A DNA stretch of 64,000 bases from Aeromicrobium wangtongii (GCF_024584515.1 NZ_CP102173.1:2170001-2234000), one strand, 5' to 3'. Counted from the stretch's first letter, positions 37,101 to 46,726 are shown. Notes: a model not told the origin generated them from the letters alone. Translations and numbers: made by a program.

Positions 37101-39244
37101 CGCGCGGCCCTCGCGGCTTCGATCTCGAAGTTTCGGAGGTACGAGGAGTACAGACGAACCGGCTCCACGTGCGCCGGCAGTTGCCGCACCATGGCCTCGA
37201 AGAGGCGGTCCTCCTCGGTGATGATGTATCCGTGGGTGAGGCCGTCTTGCGCCTCGACCGCCTTGATAAACGGCTCGCTCAGGTCCAGGTTTGCAATCAC
37301 GCCGTAGGCCTCGGCTACGTCCCATCCGGTCGTGATGTCGCCGATGCGGCGACCCCTTGCCCCCGCTCGCAGCCACAGGAGCGGTGCGATCTTGGCGAAC
37401 TCGCGGTGGCTGGCCACGCGCATTCCCGACTCGTACGTGAGTGTGAAGAACTCAACGTTCTCCTCGAACCCCTCGGCCATCGGGAACTCATCGGTGAATT
37501 TGTACGATCCGTTGAGCGATTGACCACTCGGCGTTCGCCCCTCCACCGCCGCCCGTAGACGAGGCTTGGTTATGAACTCGAATATGCCCTGGGATTCCCA
37601 GCCGGCATCGCCCGGCCGGACGCCGTTCCTTCGAAGTTCGGATTGATCCTTCGAAGGAACCTCATTGTTGGACACAGAAATAGAAGTGCGACGACCGCCG
37701 TCCTGGCGGTTAAGTCGCATCGTTGCATGCGTCGTCGTCCCGGATCCAGCGAAAAAATCGAGAACAATCGCCTCGGGCTTTCTCGAAACCAACAACCTGA
37801 GTGTGTCCTCCACGGCGTACAAACTCTTTGGGAACGGAAAGGTTCGGCCCGCTCCAAGCAACTCTCCAACCAGGTCAGTTCCATTCGCGCCAGCGTCGTG
37901 ACTCGAGCGATGCCAAACTGTGCGCGCGCGACGTGAGGCAGCATCTACATAGACGACGTCAGCAACGCCTGTCTCTGGGTCTCGCCCGAGGATTTCCAGA
38001 AGATTGTCATCCATTTCCGCGCGAACGTTCTCCGACAGGTAGGAGACGCTCCAGGTGGATCGCTTTTTGTCATACCGTCCGCATGCCGCAAAGCCGTCCT
38101 GAATCAACCGGTTCAACGTGTCTGGGCCCACTCCCCATCGGCCAAGCGAACCGTCTTTCCGCACGGGCCACGCAACCACATTTCCGGCGTCGTCCTTGAG
38201 GTCAAAGTCCGGTTCGGTACCTAGCGGAAGAAACGGATCAGCCCGGATGAGCTTGCGCGCAGAGGGATCGATCCAAACCGCGTAGAACATTTGTTCACGA
38301 TCCGCACGCTGTGAGTCGTCTCCCGACCTGAGTAGGCCCTTCCATCGTGGCCTGATCCGCCCATCCGCGGCCTGAACTGTCTCCTTGTGCGTCAGCAAGT
38401 CGTCAGGTGCGCTAGCCATCTGGAAACTGGGCCCGAAACAAAATAGGGCGTACTCTTCAACCCGCGAGAGGTAACCCTGCGTGACCCCTTTCGGATTGTT
38501 CACGAGCGTGGCCATCTGAACTGTGAAACCGTCCATTACCTGCTCCGCAAGCAGTGCGAGCCGATGAACTTCATGCTCGTCGATAGTCAAAACGATTGCG
38601 CCCTCAGGCGACAGGAGTTCCTTCGCTAGCTGCAAGCGACGTTCCATGAAGGCAAGCCACTTCGAATGGCGATAGTGATCCTCCTTCTCGACGTAGTCGT
38701 TGTTGTACTTCCAGTCTTTGGCGCCTGTGTTGTAAGGCGGGTCGATATAGATAGCGTCAATCTTGCCGCGGTGCGTGAACAGGAGCGCCTGGAGCGCGTG
38801 GTAGTTCTCGGCGTTAATGACGGTGTGAAACGGCTTGTCGCCGCCGCGCTCGACCTTTCCGGTGGTGACCAGGCCGGGGTAGATCGGGTCACGGAACTCG
38901 GCAACGACGACGAGATCGTCGATAGCGATTGAACGCTTCTCATTCGGGTCGTCCATGGCCTCGACCTCGGCCCAGCGGTCGCCCGCCTCGGTGTAAGCCT
39001 TCACGACCTTGAACAGACGTTCGTCCGACTTCTTAGGCATCTGGCCTCGTTCTGGCAGGATGCGAACCTTGTCGTTCTTACGCACCGGCCGGCCGGGCAG
39101 CTCGACCGTTTCCGGTGTGTGCCGCTCAAAGTTCAGCCCGAACGCGCGGCGATCGGCGAGGGCGTCAAACTCGCGCCGAAGATCGGCTGCGAGCCTGCCG
39201 TCTTGATGAGCTACCTGGCGGATCAGATCGTTGAGTCTCGACAC
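37097..39244 (-). CDS. Type III-like DNA adenine (or N4-cytosine) methyltransferase, Mod
   Basis: From GTG 39,244 the protein has 715 residues. The catalytic DPPY is at 168-171 (YIDPPYNTG) and the SAM-binding FFAGSGTT at 497-504, the beta-class order typical of type III Mod. The region between them is the likely target-recognition domain. GTG 39,244 lies 10 bases past the stop of the SF1 helicase gene. The order Mod then Res is the normal type III order. The base composition around 37.6-38.5 kb is slightly more AT-rich, as expected of a frequently exchanged recognition domain. Confidence 0.87.
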   Translation of the reverse strand: MSRLNDLIRQVAHQDGRLAADLRREFDALADRRAFGLNFERHTPETVELPGRPVRKNDKVRILPERGQMPKKSDERLFKVVKAYTEAGDRWAEVEAMDDPNEKRSIAIDDLVVVAEFRDPIYPGLVTTGKVERGGDKPFHTVINAENYHALQALLFTHRGKIDAIYIDPPYNTGAKDWKYNNDYVEKEDHYRHSKWLAFMERRLQLAKELLSPEGAIVLTIDEHEVHRLALLAEQVMDGFTVQMATLVNNPKGVTQGYLSRVEEYALFCFGPSFQMASAPDDLLTHKETVQAADGRIRPRWKGLLRSGDDSQRADREQMFYAVWIDPSARKLIRADPFLPLGTEPDFDLKDDAGNVVAWPVRKDGSLGRWGVGPDTLNRLIQDGFAACGRYDKKRSTWSVSYLSENVRAEMDDNLLEILGRDPETGVADVVYVDAASRRARTVWHRSSHDAGANGTDLVGELLGAGRTFPFPKSLYAVEDTLRLLVSRKPEAIVLDFFAGSGTTTHATMRLNRQDGGRRTSISVSNNEVPSKDQSELRRNGVRPGDAGWESQGIFEFITKPRLRAAVEGRTPSGQSLNGSYKFTDEFPMAEGFEENVEFFTLTYESGMRVASHREFAKIAPLLWLRAGARGRRIGDITTGWDVAEAYGVIANLDLSEPFIKAVEAQDGLTHGYIITEEDRLFEAMVRQLPAHVEPVRLYSSYLRNFEIEAARAAR

Positions 39245-39254
39245 GGAGTCAGTT

Positions 39255-40763
39255 CTACCCTTCGACGGTGACAGTTCCTCGCGCAAACGCGCCAAGGATA
39301 CGTTGATGAGTTTGCCGGGGCAGGTGCCGGTTCCCCGGCTCACCGAACGGCGTGCCCGGACGCGCCGGAGCGTTGTTCAACAACTCGTCGAGTCCGGGGC
39401 GCGCCAGCATGAGGAGTCCGTGGGTGGCGCGGGTACACGTGACGGCGAGGCGCCCGAAATGCGAGTTGAACTCGTCGAGCTGGGCGGCACCGGTCAGCGG
39501 GTGGATCGCGAGCGTGATGCCGTTCGTCTGTCCCTGCCAGGAATCGACGGTCGACGCGATCAGGTCCTTCTCGGTCAGGCCGAACTCCTTCCGTAGCCGC
39601 TCGACGGCGTCCGCTGCGTCGTCGACGGTCTGGTTGCGCGTCGCGAGCAACGTGACCAGTGTGTCGTCAGGCTCGTCACCCGGCCCGGTTGACTCCCACT
39701 CCCCCGTCGGTGTGCCCGTGTCGTCGGTGCGGGCGCGGACCAGCGCGAACTGGGCGGAGAACAGATCTTCGAGCAACTGCTCGGCGAACTCGACAAGTGG
39801 CAGGTCGATGTCGGCGGCCTCAGCATCGGGCAACCCGTCGACCTCGAGCAAGGTCGGCACGCCGCTCGCGACTTGCGCCCACACGGCCGCCGCAAGACCC
39901 GAGATCGGGCCGAGATCGACCGACCGGTCACCCGGGGCAGCTACACAATTCAATGCTGCCCACTCGGGATAGAACGCACGCCACAGCGGCAGCTGCTCGG
40001 CGGTCGGTCGCCACACGGCAGGCAACTCGGTTTCGAACGTGTGCGCGTCGCCGTAGTAGTTGGTGGGCCACGCCCGGTACGGGTTGAAACCGGGGTCGCC
40101 GCGCCATGGGTTGGTGCCGATCTCGAGCGGTGGCAACTGACCGACGTCGCCGACGCCGACCGTGATGGGTGCTTTGCCCTGGATCGGGTCGAACAGGTGG
40201 TGCGGCAGCTGCCACGCTTCGTCGATGAACAGGACGTCGTACGGTGCCTGCCCGTTCGTGCCGGCACCGAGGTGCTTCAGAGTGTTGCCAAAGTCGAAAC
40301 TCATCTTGTGCGAGGTCGAGATGACGACCTGAGTGTCCTGGGCGACGGCCTTGATCGACTCCACGACGGTGGCCGCCTCGACCACGTCGTCCGGAACAAG
40401 ATCAGACTTGCCCTTGGCGACGAGCAGCGTCACTGCGCCCTTACCGAGGCGGTCACCGAGTGCCTTCGCGATCGGCCACAGCTGCCGGTTCTGGAAAGCC
40501 ACGACCGCGACCCGCCGGCAGTCGACATGGTTGACGGCGTCCTCAACTAGCTTCTTGAGCACGTACGACTTGCCGGCACCCGCAGCTGCCTTGATCAGAA
40601 TGCGCTCGATGTCGGTGTCCCCCGACAGTGCCGCGAGCAGCTGGCCGCTCGCCTTGTCGGCTACTGCGGCGTTTTCCGCAGCAGCGATCGCACGGTGCAC
40701 AGCGTCAGCGGCCTCCGATGCTACGGGCGGGATGAACTCCACGAATTGGTCAGTCGATGTCAT
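39255..40763 (-). CDS. SF1-type helicase/ATPase
   Basis: This 502-residue protein has Walker A AAAGAGKS near 59-66, Walker B VLFIDEAWQ in the middle, VGVGDVGQLPP as motif III and, near the end, STVDSWQGQT and AVTCTRATHGLLML as late SF1 motifs. It is thus a compact superfamily 1 helicase of the UvrD/Upf1 type. The gene overlaps the preceding Cas4-like gene by 14 bases and is followed closely by Mod. The pairing with a Cas4/AddB-like nuclease is reminiscent of helicase-nuclease end-processing machines. Confidence 0.83.
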   Translation of the reverse strand: MTSTDQFVEFIPPVASEAADAVHRAIAAAENAAVADKASGQLLAALSGDTDIERILIKAAAGAGKSYVLKKLVEDAVNHVDCRRVAVVAFQNRQLWPIAKALGDRLGKGAVTLLVAKGKSDLVPDDVVEAATVVESIKAVAQDTQVVISTSHKMSFDFGNTLKHLGAGTNGQAPYDVLFIDEAWQLPHHLFDPIQGKAPITVGVGDVGQLPPLEIGTNPWRGDPGFNPYRAWPTNYYGDAHTFETELPAVWRPTAEQLPLWRAFYPEWAALNCVAAPGDRSVDLGPISGLAAAVWAQVASGVPTLLEVDGLPDAEAADIDLPLVEFAEQLLEDLFSAQFALVRARTDDTGTPTGEWESTGPGDEPDDTLVTLLATRNQTVDDAADAVERLRKEFGLTEKDLIASTVDSWQGQTNGITLAIHPLTGAAQLDEFNSHFGRLAVTCTRATHGLLMLARPGLDELLNNAPARPGTPFGEPGNRHLPRQTHQRILGAFARGTVTVEG

Positions 40764-43473
40764 CGATGGTCAGCCCCTCTGGAACCGGTTCGGGGGTGGC
40801 CGCTCCGGGGTCGCCCTGCTCTGCGCCGGCCGGCGACACCTCAAATGAATCCGCATCGACGATCGGGGGCCACGCCTGCGGGTTGAGCTCGCCGTTCTTT
40901 CGCTTCTCGGCCAGTGCGTCGGACCACTCGGCTTCCATGTCCTCGTGAGGACGGCAGCACCACTGGTGGCCCGGCGGGTCGCTCGAGAAGCTGTCGACCT
41001 CACAGCTCTTCTGCGGAGCGCGGCTGGCGTCTACCTTGGGGAACTCGATCGCCAGGTGCGTGTTCCTCTTGAGATCACAAAACCAGGTGAAGTCTGCGAT
41101 GACCAACTGGTCACCGACCTCGAGCTCAGGCTCCCGCGCCGGTTTCCAGTCGAACCGTCGCGGTGCTTCATGGTCTCCGACCGACAACGGGCCTATGGAC
41201 AGGCCCATGACCTTCCCCTTGTCGATCGTCACGTCTTCGCCCTCGACACACGGCACTCCGTTGACGTGAAGCAGTACGATGCGCGACTCGTCTGCAACTT
41301 GACGCGACTGGACCTCCACAACCACCGGGTCGACGGCGACCACGCTGGCGAAGGTGACGTTTCGGTTGCCTGCGTCCTGCGCAGCGTCCAGTGCAACCTG
41401 CGGGTTGGCGATGATCGCCAGTTGCTTGGCGACCTTGTCGTCGCTCTCGACGACTGGGACCAACTCGCGGCGCCACGGTCGTGTCGTCCGTCCGAATCGC
41501 ACCAGATCAGACGCGTGGAAGGTCAGGCGCCGATACCAGACGGCCTGAGCGTTCGCCTCGGCCCGGCGGTGCAGCTCGCCGACCGCCGACTGCGGGAATT
41601 CGTCGAGGACTTCTCGCGCATCGTCGAGCACCTGCTGCTTGTAGGCGAGCTCGTCGAGGATCAGCTGCTCGTACTTCGCCGGCTCGGCCGGTCGGTCCTC
41701 ACCCCCGGCGTCCCCCATATAGGCACGATGGATCGCGTCAGACCGACGGCTGGTCAATCTGGCGCCAGGCGTATGGATCGACTCCTCGACCTCGTCCGCG
41801 ATCGCTCGGTGGTCAAGCGGGTTGTCGGCTTCGGCCCTGGCCCAGACGACGAGGTAGTCGAGTCGGAACGCGCTGACAGCCGGCCCCCCGGGAACGACTA
41901 AGCGGGCGAGCGCAGCTCGTACGTCGACGATCGGACTGCGGACCTGGAGCGTTCGGGCCCGGTCCTCCTCGAGCAGGAAGGACACGGCCGTCCGCTGAAG
42001 CTCACGGAGGGCCGGCGGGACGATCGCGGGTTCGCCGTTGAACGTCAGCGGCGGCCGACCCATCTCTTTATCGCGCTGCCACCGGAGCCTGCTGATCTCA
42101 ATGCCGGCGAGGTTGTCGGCAATCGACACCAGGATGTCGGCCGTCGCTCGCTCCGGCACCACGATGTGGACGGGGTCGTGCGACTCGGGATTAGTTGACC
42201 GCTGCTCGGCGATCGCGTCCGAGACCTCTCTTCCAAGCACCTTCATGATCGAGCGGCGCGTCTCGGGCCCGAGCGGGTTGCTGAACACCGTCGATGTCCA
42301 GTCGGTAGGTCCTTTCGCCGTGATGCGCTGGGTCGAGATGCCCAGCACGCCGAGCGCGGCGCTGTCGGACTTGGCGACGACTACGTTGATGGTTCCCGGA
42401 CGCCCGACGGGATCGAGGCGCCGCTGGCCCGTTCGTTGCGCGATGCCTTCGCGCGACGCCACGATCATGGCCTCGAGCGAGCGTGGCACAGGCCCCACCT
42501 GCGAGTGGTCGTCGACCAGGCCCGCTGCGTGAGGACGGACGTCGGCAGCCACACCCAACTCCACCAACAAATCGGTGGGTCGGTCGGAGTGACGCAGCTC
42601 GTTGCGGCAGTAGGCGAACAATGTGCACGTCGTGCACCGAGCGGGGTCGAAAGTTGCTTCCAGGTGGGCCACGAAGTCCGCGATGTCGTCATCGACGCCG
42701 AGTGCGAGACCGTCGGATTCCTCGCGCCGCTCCGCGACGCGCATCTTTACCTCAGAACGATGATCGCTGATGTCCTCAACCAGCGCCTCAGGCTGGAGGA
42801 AAGCGTTGCGCGGCACGGCAAGCACGCCGTACTGATGGACGTCCATGCCCGCCGGCAGCTTGGACCAGCCGGCGGCCGACTCGGCGCCAAGTGCGACCTG
42901 GAGGAAGCCTTTCAACAAGCGCCCGTCGTCGATCTTCGACCGCACGCGCTCGTAATCCTTCGCGTCGCCCATGATCAACCAGCTGCCGGCGTCGCCGCCA
43001 ACCTCCGACTTCCTCTTGCGCATGACCACCGCGAAGTCGGGAAGAACGGGGGTAGCACCCGCGTCCTCTTCGAACCCGACGAACGGAAGCCCAAGTTGGT
43101 AGATCATCGTGGCCGAACCGTGCGCGACAGCTCGCTCATGCGCGGCCGAAAGAACATCGGCAGTATCGGCCGGCCTGTTGTGTCCGCTCTTGATCACCAC
43201 GGATTGGGGACGATCGAGGCCGAGTCGCCCCACGGTGGTGGTGGCCACCTCGCTCGCGAACTTGTCGTCGCGCACAAGTCGCTCGAACGTGGCGGCGCGC
43301 AGCCACCGCGCCTCAGGGATCTTGCCGAAGTCGTCGGCGAAACCCACATCCTTGGCGAGCTTTCGCCGCGATCGTCCAACGATGAGGGGGTCGGTCCCCC
43401 GGAATCTGTTGCAGGCTGCGTGAGCGGACGCCGCGACAGCACTCGACCCGCCGCCGATTGATTTGCTACTCAT
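40750..43473 (-). CDS. Large protein with a Cas4/AddB-like nuclease domain, first gene of the operon
   Basis: From ATG 43,473 the protein has 907 residues. The first ~300 fit a PD-(D/E)xK nuclease with iron-sulfur cluster: C21, D146 (LPDFAVV), D170-A-K172 (IMGDAKDY) and C280, C283, C289 (CTTCTLFAYC). One early cysteine plus a late C-x2-C-x5-C cluster is the Cas4/AddB arrangement. The remaining ~600 residues are not recognised; they have a helicase-like feel (VRSPIVDVRAALARLVVP) but no Walker motifs that I can see. It is followed by an SF1 helicase with a 14-base overlap, and together they could form a helicase-nuclease pair. Confidence 0.75.
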   Translation of the reverse strand: MSSKSIGGGSSAVAASAHAACNRFRGTDPLIVGRSRRKLAKDVGFADDFGKIPEARWLRAATFERLVRDDKFASEVATTTVGRLGLDRPQSVVIKSGHNRPADTADVLSAAHERAVAHGSATMIYQLGLPFVGFEEDAGATPVLPDFAVVMRKRKSEVGGDAGSWLIMGDAKDYERVRSKIDDGRLLKGFLQVALGAESAAGWSKLPAGMDVHQYGVLAVPRNAFLQPEALVEDISDHRSEVKMRVAERREESDGLALGVDDDIADFVAHLEATFDPARCTTCTLFAYCRNELRHSDRPTDLLVELGVAADVRPHAAGLVDDHSQVGPVPRSLEAMIVASREGIAQRTGQRRLDPVGRPGTINVVVAKSDSAALGVLGISTQRITAKGPTDWTSTVFSNPLGPETRRSIMKVLGREVSDAIAEQRSTNPESHDPVHIVVPERATADILVSIADNLAGIEISRLRWQRDKEMGRPPLTFNGEPAIVPPALRELQRTAVSFLLEEDRARTLQVRSPIVDVRAALARLVVPGGPAVSAFRLDYLVVWARAEADNPLDHRAIADEVEESIHTPGARLTSRRSDAIHRAYMGDAGGEDRPAEPAKYEQLILDELAYKQQVLDDAREVLDEFPQSAVGELHRRAEANAQAVWYRRLTFHASDLVRFGRTTRPWRRELVPVVESDDKVAKQLAIIANPQVALDAAQDAGNRNVTFASVVAVDPVVVEVQSRQVADESRIVLLHVNGVPCVEGEDVTIDKGKVMGLSIGPLSVGDHEAPRRFDWKPAREPELEVGDQLVIADFTWFCDLKRNTHLAIEFPKVDASRAPQKSCEVDSFSSDPPGHQWCCRPHEDMEAEWSDALAEKRKNGELNPQAWPPIVDADSFEVSPAGAEQGDPGAATPEPVPEGLTIDDID

Positions 43474-43765
43474 CCCACTCACTCCCGAGAATTCCCGTCC
43501 GAAGAACATCGTAGGGACGACCGGGTCAAAGGTCTGTTGAACGAGACGCCGTGGTCCGAAATGGCTCGAACGAACTGTGAGAACCATCTAGGACTGGCTG
43601 CCTGCCTCGAGGCATCGGGGCTTCGCCTTTCCGCAGCGCCTGTCGACTCGTCAGTGTCGGGCCCGGCCGAGCCATTTCCTCACGACCGGCCTGTAAATTC
43701 GCGGAACCTCGAACGTCCGCCGGCGAACCGTGTCAGGCTCAGGATCTTCGAAGGGGACATCACAC

Positions 43766-44764
43766 ATGCCAATTCCGCTGATAGCTGCGGCACTCATCGC
43801 CGCGGGCACGCTCTCGGGAGGGGGCGGTGTCGCCCTGGGCGGCAAGGGCGCCTACGACATCAAAAAGGCCCAGAACCGTCTGGCTGCCGCCAAAGAACAC
43901 TACGAAAAGCGGCGCGCAGCTAGCGAAGAGTCACTGACCTCCACCAATGCGACCCTCGCCCGACTTGGTCGTCAGCAAGAGCAAGCCCTCAACGACGTGG
44001 TGCTGCGGATGGGTCAATTCCTACGTCGACACGAACGCCAGGTCAAGGAAAGTGAGCGTCTGCTGGTCAATGGCGTCGACGCATCACTAAGCCAGGTCCC
44101 GGGTCTGCGCGGGTTGGATATTGATGCAATCCGGTGGATGTCCGGCGTTCTCACGTCAAGCGCGACCGGCGCCGGCGTCGGGGCGGGATTGACGACGGCG
44201 GTCGGCTCCTTCGGCGCTGCGAGCACCGGGGCAGCAATCGCCGGCCTAAGTGGCGCAGCCGCAGAGAGCGCGACGCTCGCGTTCCTCGGCGGTGGCAGCC
44301 TCGCGTCCGGCGGTGGAGGGATGGCTTTAGGTGCCACAGCACTGAATTTTGTGACTATCGGGCCTGCCCTCCTCGTCGGAGGAATGGTGATCAAGGGTCA
44401 AGGAACCAAGGCCCTGACCCAGGCACGCAAGCTGGAGGCACAGGTCGCCGTTGGGATAGCCGAGCTGGACCTGACCGAAACAAATCTCGGGGCGATCTGC
44501 GCTCGCTGCAAGGAGCTGTCGGGCCTCCTGGCGAGACTATCTACGCGTGCCGTCGCCGCGATCGATCTCCTCGAGTCCGAGGCATTCGATCCTCAACAAC
44601 ACGCGGACCGCTTCCAGCAAGCCATGACGCTCGTGATGGCGGTACGAGACGTGGCCGCTTGTCCGGTGCTGGACAGCGACGGCGGCGTGAACGGCAGAAC
44701 GGAGACTTTTACTGTGAAGTACAGGACTATGGCTAAGGAAGAGCAGGATGACGGAGCGAAGTAG
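43766..44764 (+). CDS. Hydrophobic, possibly membrane-inserting protein
   Basis: I do not recognise a named family. This 332-residue protein has an N-terminal hydrophobic Gly/Ala segment (4-26), a coiled coil (30-105), a long Gly/Ala-rich hydrophobic region (126-210) that could form one or two membrane hairpins, and a second coiled coil (213-285). The architecture resembles alpha-helical pore-forming or membrane-remodelling proteins. AAGGGG lies upstream. It overlaps the next gene by 17 bases and is divergent from the seven-gene operon, 292 bases away. A membrane-damaging effector for abortive infection is one hypothesis. Confidence 0.65.
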   Translation: MPIPLIAAALIAAGTLSGGGGVALGGKGAYDIKKAQNRLAAAKEHYEKRRAASEESLTSTNATLARLGRQQEQALNDVVLRMGQFLRRHERQVKESERLLVNGVDASLSQVPGLRGLDIDAIRWMSGVLTSSATGAGVGAGLTTAVGSFGAASTGAAIAGLSGAAAESATLAFLGGGSLASGGGGMALGATALNFVTIGPALLVGGMVIKGQGTKALTQARKLEAQVAVGIAELDLTETNLGAICARCKELSGLLARLSTRAVAAIDLLESEAFDPQQHADRFQQAMTLVMAVRDVAACPVLDSDGGVNGRTETFTVKYRTMAKEEQDDGAK

Positions 44765-45182
44765 GCCACTGATCGGCAAGGTTGTGACCGGCAAGGGCGG
44801 CGCGGCAGTCACGTCTTCAGACGCGTTGAACGCGTTGACCAACATCATCTCGACGGCTCGTGAATGCTTCGAGACCCATGACGAGCAGCTGACGGCCCGC
44901 GCAAAGCTGCAGGCGTATGAGACAACCGAGGTTCGCCGGATTAAGGCTGCACAGAAGTTGTTGTCCCAGTACTTCGATCAGGTTTTCGCCGAGCGACGCG
45001 CGATCTATCAAGGAATGTTCGCGCGACTCGATGCTGCTCTCGATCGTGGCGACGGGGAGACGATCCACGAGATCCTGCGCGGCATCGTCGACATCGCGAA
45101 GGAATCGCCGCTGGCACAACTGGGCGACCTGAGCCAGGTACGGGCACTGCTCGACGATCCTGATGCCGTTTGGGAGTTGTAG
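44748..45182 (+). CDS. Small helical partner protein
   Basis: This 144-residue protein is predicted to be almost all helix (KLQAYETTEVRRIKAAQKLL; DQVFAERRAIYQGMFARLDA) with no membrane segment. It overlaps the upstream gene, so the two are translationally coupled. It could be a regulator or antidote of the hydrophobic protein, or part of the same complex. No known family could be assigned with confidence. Confidence 0.65.
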   Translation: MTERSRPLIGKVVTGKGGAAVTSSDALNALTNIISTARECFETHDEQLTARAKLQAYETTEVRRIKAAQKLLSQYFDQVFAERRAIYQGMFARLDAALDRGDGETIHEILRGIVDIAKESPLAQLGDLSQVRALLDDPDAVWEL

Positions 45183-45389
45183 GTAACTAGCACCATTCGA
45201 CTCACCAAACCCTGATGGAAGTGCGACTCGACAAGATCTGTTGATGGAGAGAAACACAGGTGGCACGCCGATCGAATCCAGCAGTTAGTCCCGCCCGGCC
45301 AAGGCAAGCAGGTTTGCGGCGGTGTCCAACATCAGACCTTGCAGGCGACGAAATCTCCCCAACAGGCAGGCGCCCTGCGCCCTCACCGA

Positions 45390-45770
45390 TTCCGCTGACT
45401 CTTCCGGACACCCAACTACTACGAGGGCCAAGAGCCGACAGCCTTCTGCGCGTGCGGTCCGTGATGAGCCAATGCTGCCGGTGCAGCAACTGTGGGAGGA
45501 CAACTACCTGGTCTATGGGGGCTCGAAAGATCTGGAAAGCAGCCCGGCGGGCCGGTCATGACATCGGTCGTGACCAGGTCGCTCACCTGATGCGGATTGC
45601 TGCATCGAAGGCGTGCGGCGGAGCAAACGAGTCAAGACGACCCGCCGAAGCAGGCGTGCCCCCCCCCCCCCCCCCCCCCCCCGAGCGGGTGGTAGTGACT
45701 TCACCGCGACCGCGCCGAACCAGTTGTGGTCACGGATCTGACTTATGTGCCGACCTGCGTACAACCGCGG
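45390..45770 (+). pseudogene. IS3-family transposase remnant
   Basis: Several frames together spell part of an IS3-type OrfB: SARAVRDEPMLPVQQLWEDN, VYGARKIWKAARRAGHD, IGRDQVAHLMRIA and, after a C tract, DFTATAPNQLW and TDLTYVPT (with one base missing or added). The DDE catalytic core begins at the last piece and is cut off soon after. Neither inverted ends nor the rest of the gene were found, so this is an old fragment. Confidence 0.75.
45659..45682. repeat. Homopolymer of 24 consecutive C
   Basis: Twenty-four C bases in a row lie inside the transposase remnant, between the pieces for the helical domain and for the catalytic core. Runs of this length are very rare in bacterial chromosomes and should slip in length during replication and sequencing. 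The exact length is therefore unreliable. Confidence 0.9.
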
Positions 45771-45946
45771 TCCTCGTCATTACTGAGTAAGAGATCGATC
45801 TGTTGCAATGCCTAATTAGTCGAAGTTGAGCACAAAGAACCCGCCGGCACCCGCGGCAACCTCGAAAGACCTACGCGGAGTTCCGGGGGCCATCTCTTTT
45901 TCTAGAGACCAATGCGTGACTTCTTCCGGAGACGACGTAGAACTCG

Positions 45947-46453
45947 TCAGCCCACGTTCGCAGTGACAACCTGCTTGAGCCAGGCTTGCAGGCCGTAGAA
46001 CGCATCGTTCGCTTTGTGCTTGAACACAACTGTTCGCAGGTCGCTTCCGCAAGCCGTGCCCGTGGGCACCACGAGCGGTTCACCATCAACCGCGATTGTG
46101 ACAATGCCGCTGACCCACCTCGTAGCTGGCTCGAAGTGCACGGCCGTGACGGTAGTTAACGGCACCCGGAAATCTGGGATATCACGACTGTCGTGCTCGA
46201 TCACGACGTCTCCGCCGTCAATAACGAGCGCCCCGTCGCGCCCCGAGTACCGCACCGCAACTGCGCGGGATGAGTGCGTCGCGTGCGCCGACGGTGACGG
46301 TCGTCGAGTTGATGGCCCCGATGGCTCTTGGTTCGATGGCCGGCGCGTGATCGCTGCATACTGCGCTTCACCAATCGTCCACTGGTGACCGTCCCAGTAA
46401 CGGCGGGTACCGGTTCCGTCTGGATACCAGCCTGGTCCTGTGCTCTGCGTCAT
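45947..46453 (-). CDS. DUF2510 domain protein
   Basis: This 168-residue protein begins with a DUF2510 motif (GPGWYPDGTGTRRYWDGHQW) and, after a disordered proline- and serine-rich linker, has a beta-rich domain (about 80-168; VRYSGRDGALVIDGGDVVIE) that resembles DUF4429-type or PH-like domains. It has no membrane segment. ATG 46,453 was chosen because the DUF2510 motif begins right after it. The role is unknown. Confidence 0.75.
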   Translation of the reverse strand: MTQSTGPGWYPDGTGTRRYWDGHQWTIGEAQYAAITRRPSNQEPSGPSTRRPSPSAHATHSSRAVAVRYSGRDGALVIDGGDVVIEHDSRDIPDFRVPLTTVTAVHFEPATRWVSGIVTIAVDGEPLVVPTGTACGSDLRTVVFKHKANDAFYGLQAWLKQVVTANVG

Positions 46454-46726
46454 GCGGCATAGCGTGCCAGTTGTCACGGACCATGACATCCGAATTCACT
46501 CGAGATCTCGAAGCGACCAGACGATGTCTGACCAGCAGCGTTGGACCACCTAGGTCACGACCTTTCGGAGTTTGCCACTCCTGTACTGCCAGCCGGATCC
46601 TTTCGCACGTACTCGCGAGCAACCTCGTGCATCGGGCCATCCCTCTTGGCCGAGTTATTTACCAATCCGCCCATATTGGTCAGCGGACTTCTGTACGTTC
46701 CAGTGTGACCTGGGAGGTAGGAATTC

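Noticed and set aside
35613-37307. 564-residue plus-strand frame opposite Res
   Set aside because: Antisense shadow of a gene with helicase and nuclease motifs in proper order.
28119-43473. Complete DISARM or BREX system
   Set aside because: SNF2, PLD and a methylase occur, but DrmA, DrmB, PglZ and BrxC-like genes are missing, so neither label is justified.
45513-45764. Minus-strand frame with a poly-glycine run
   Set aside because: The run is only the C tract read in reverse; the transposase remnant explains the region.
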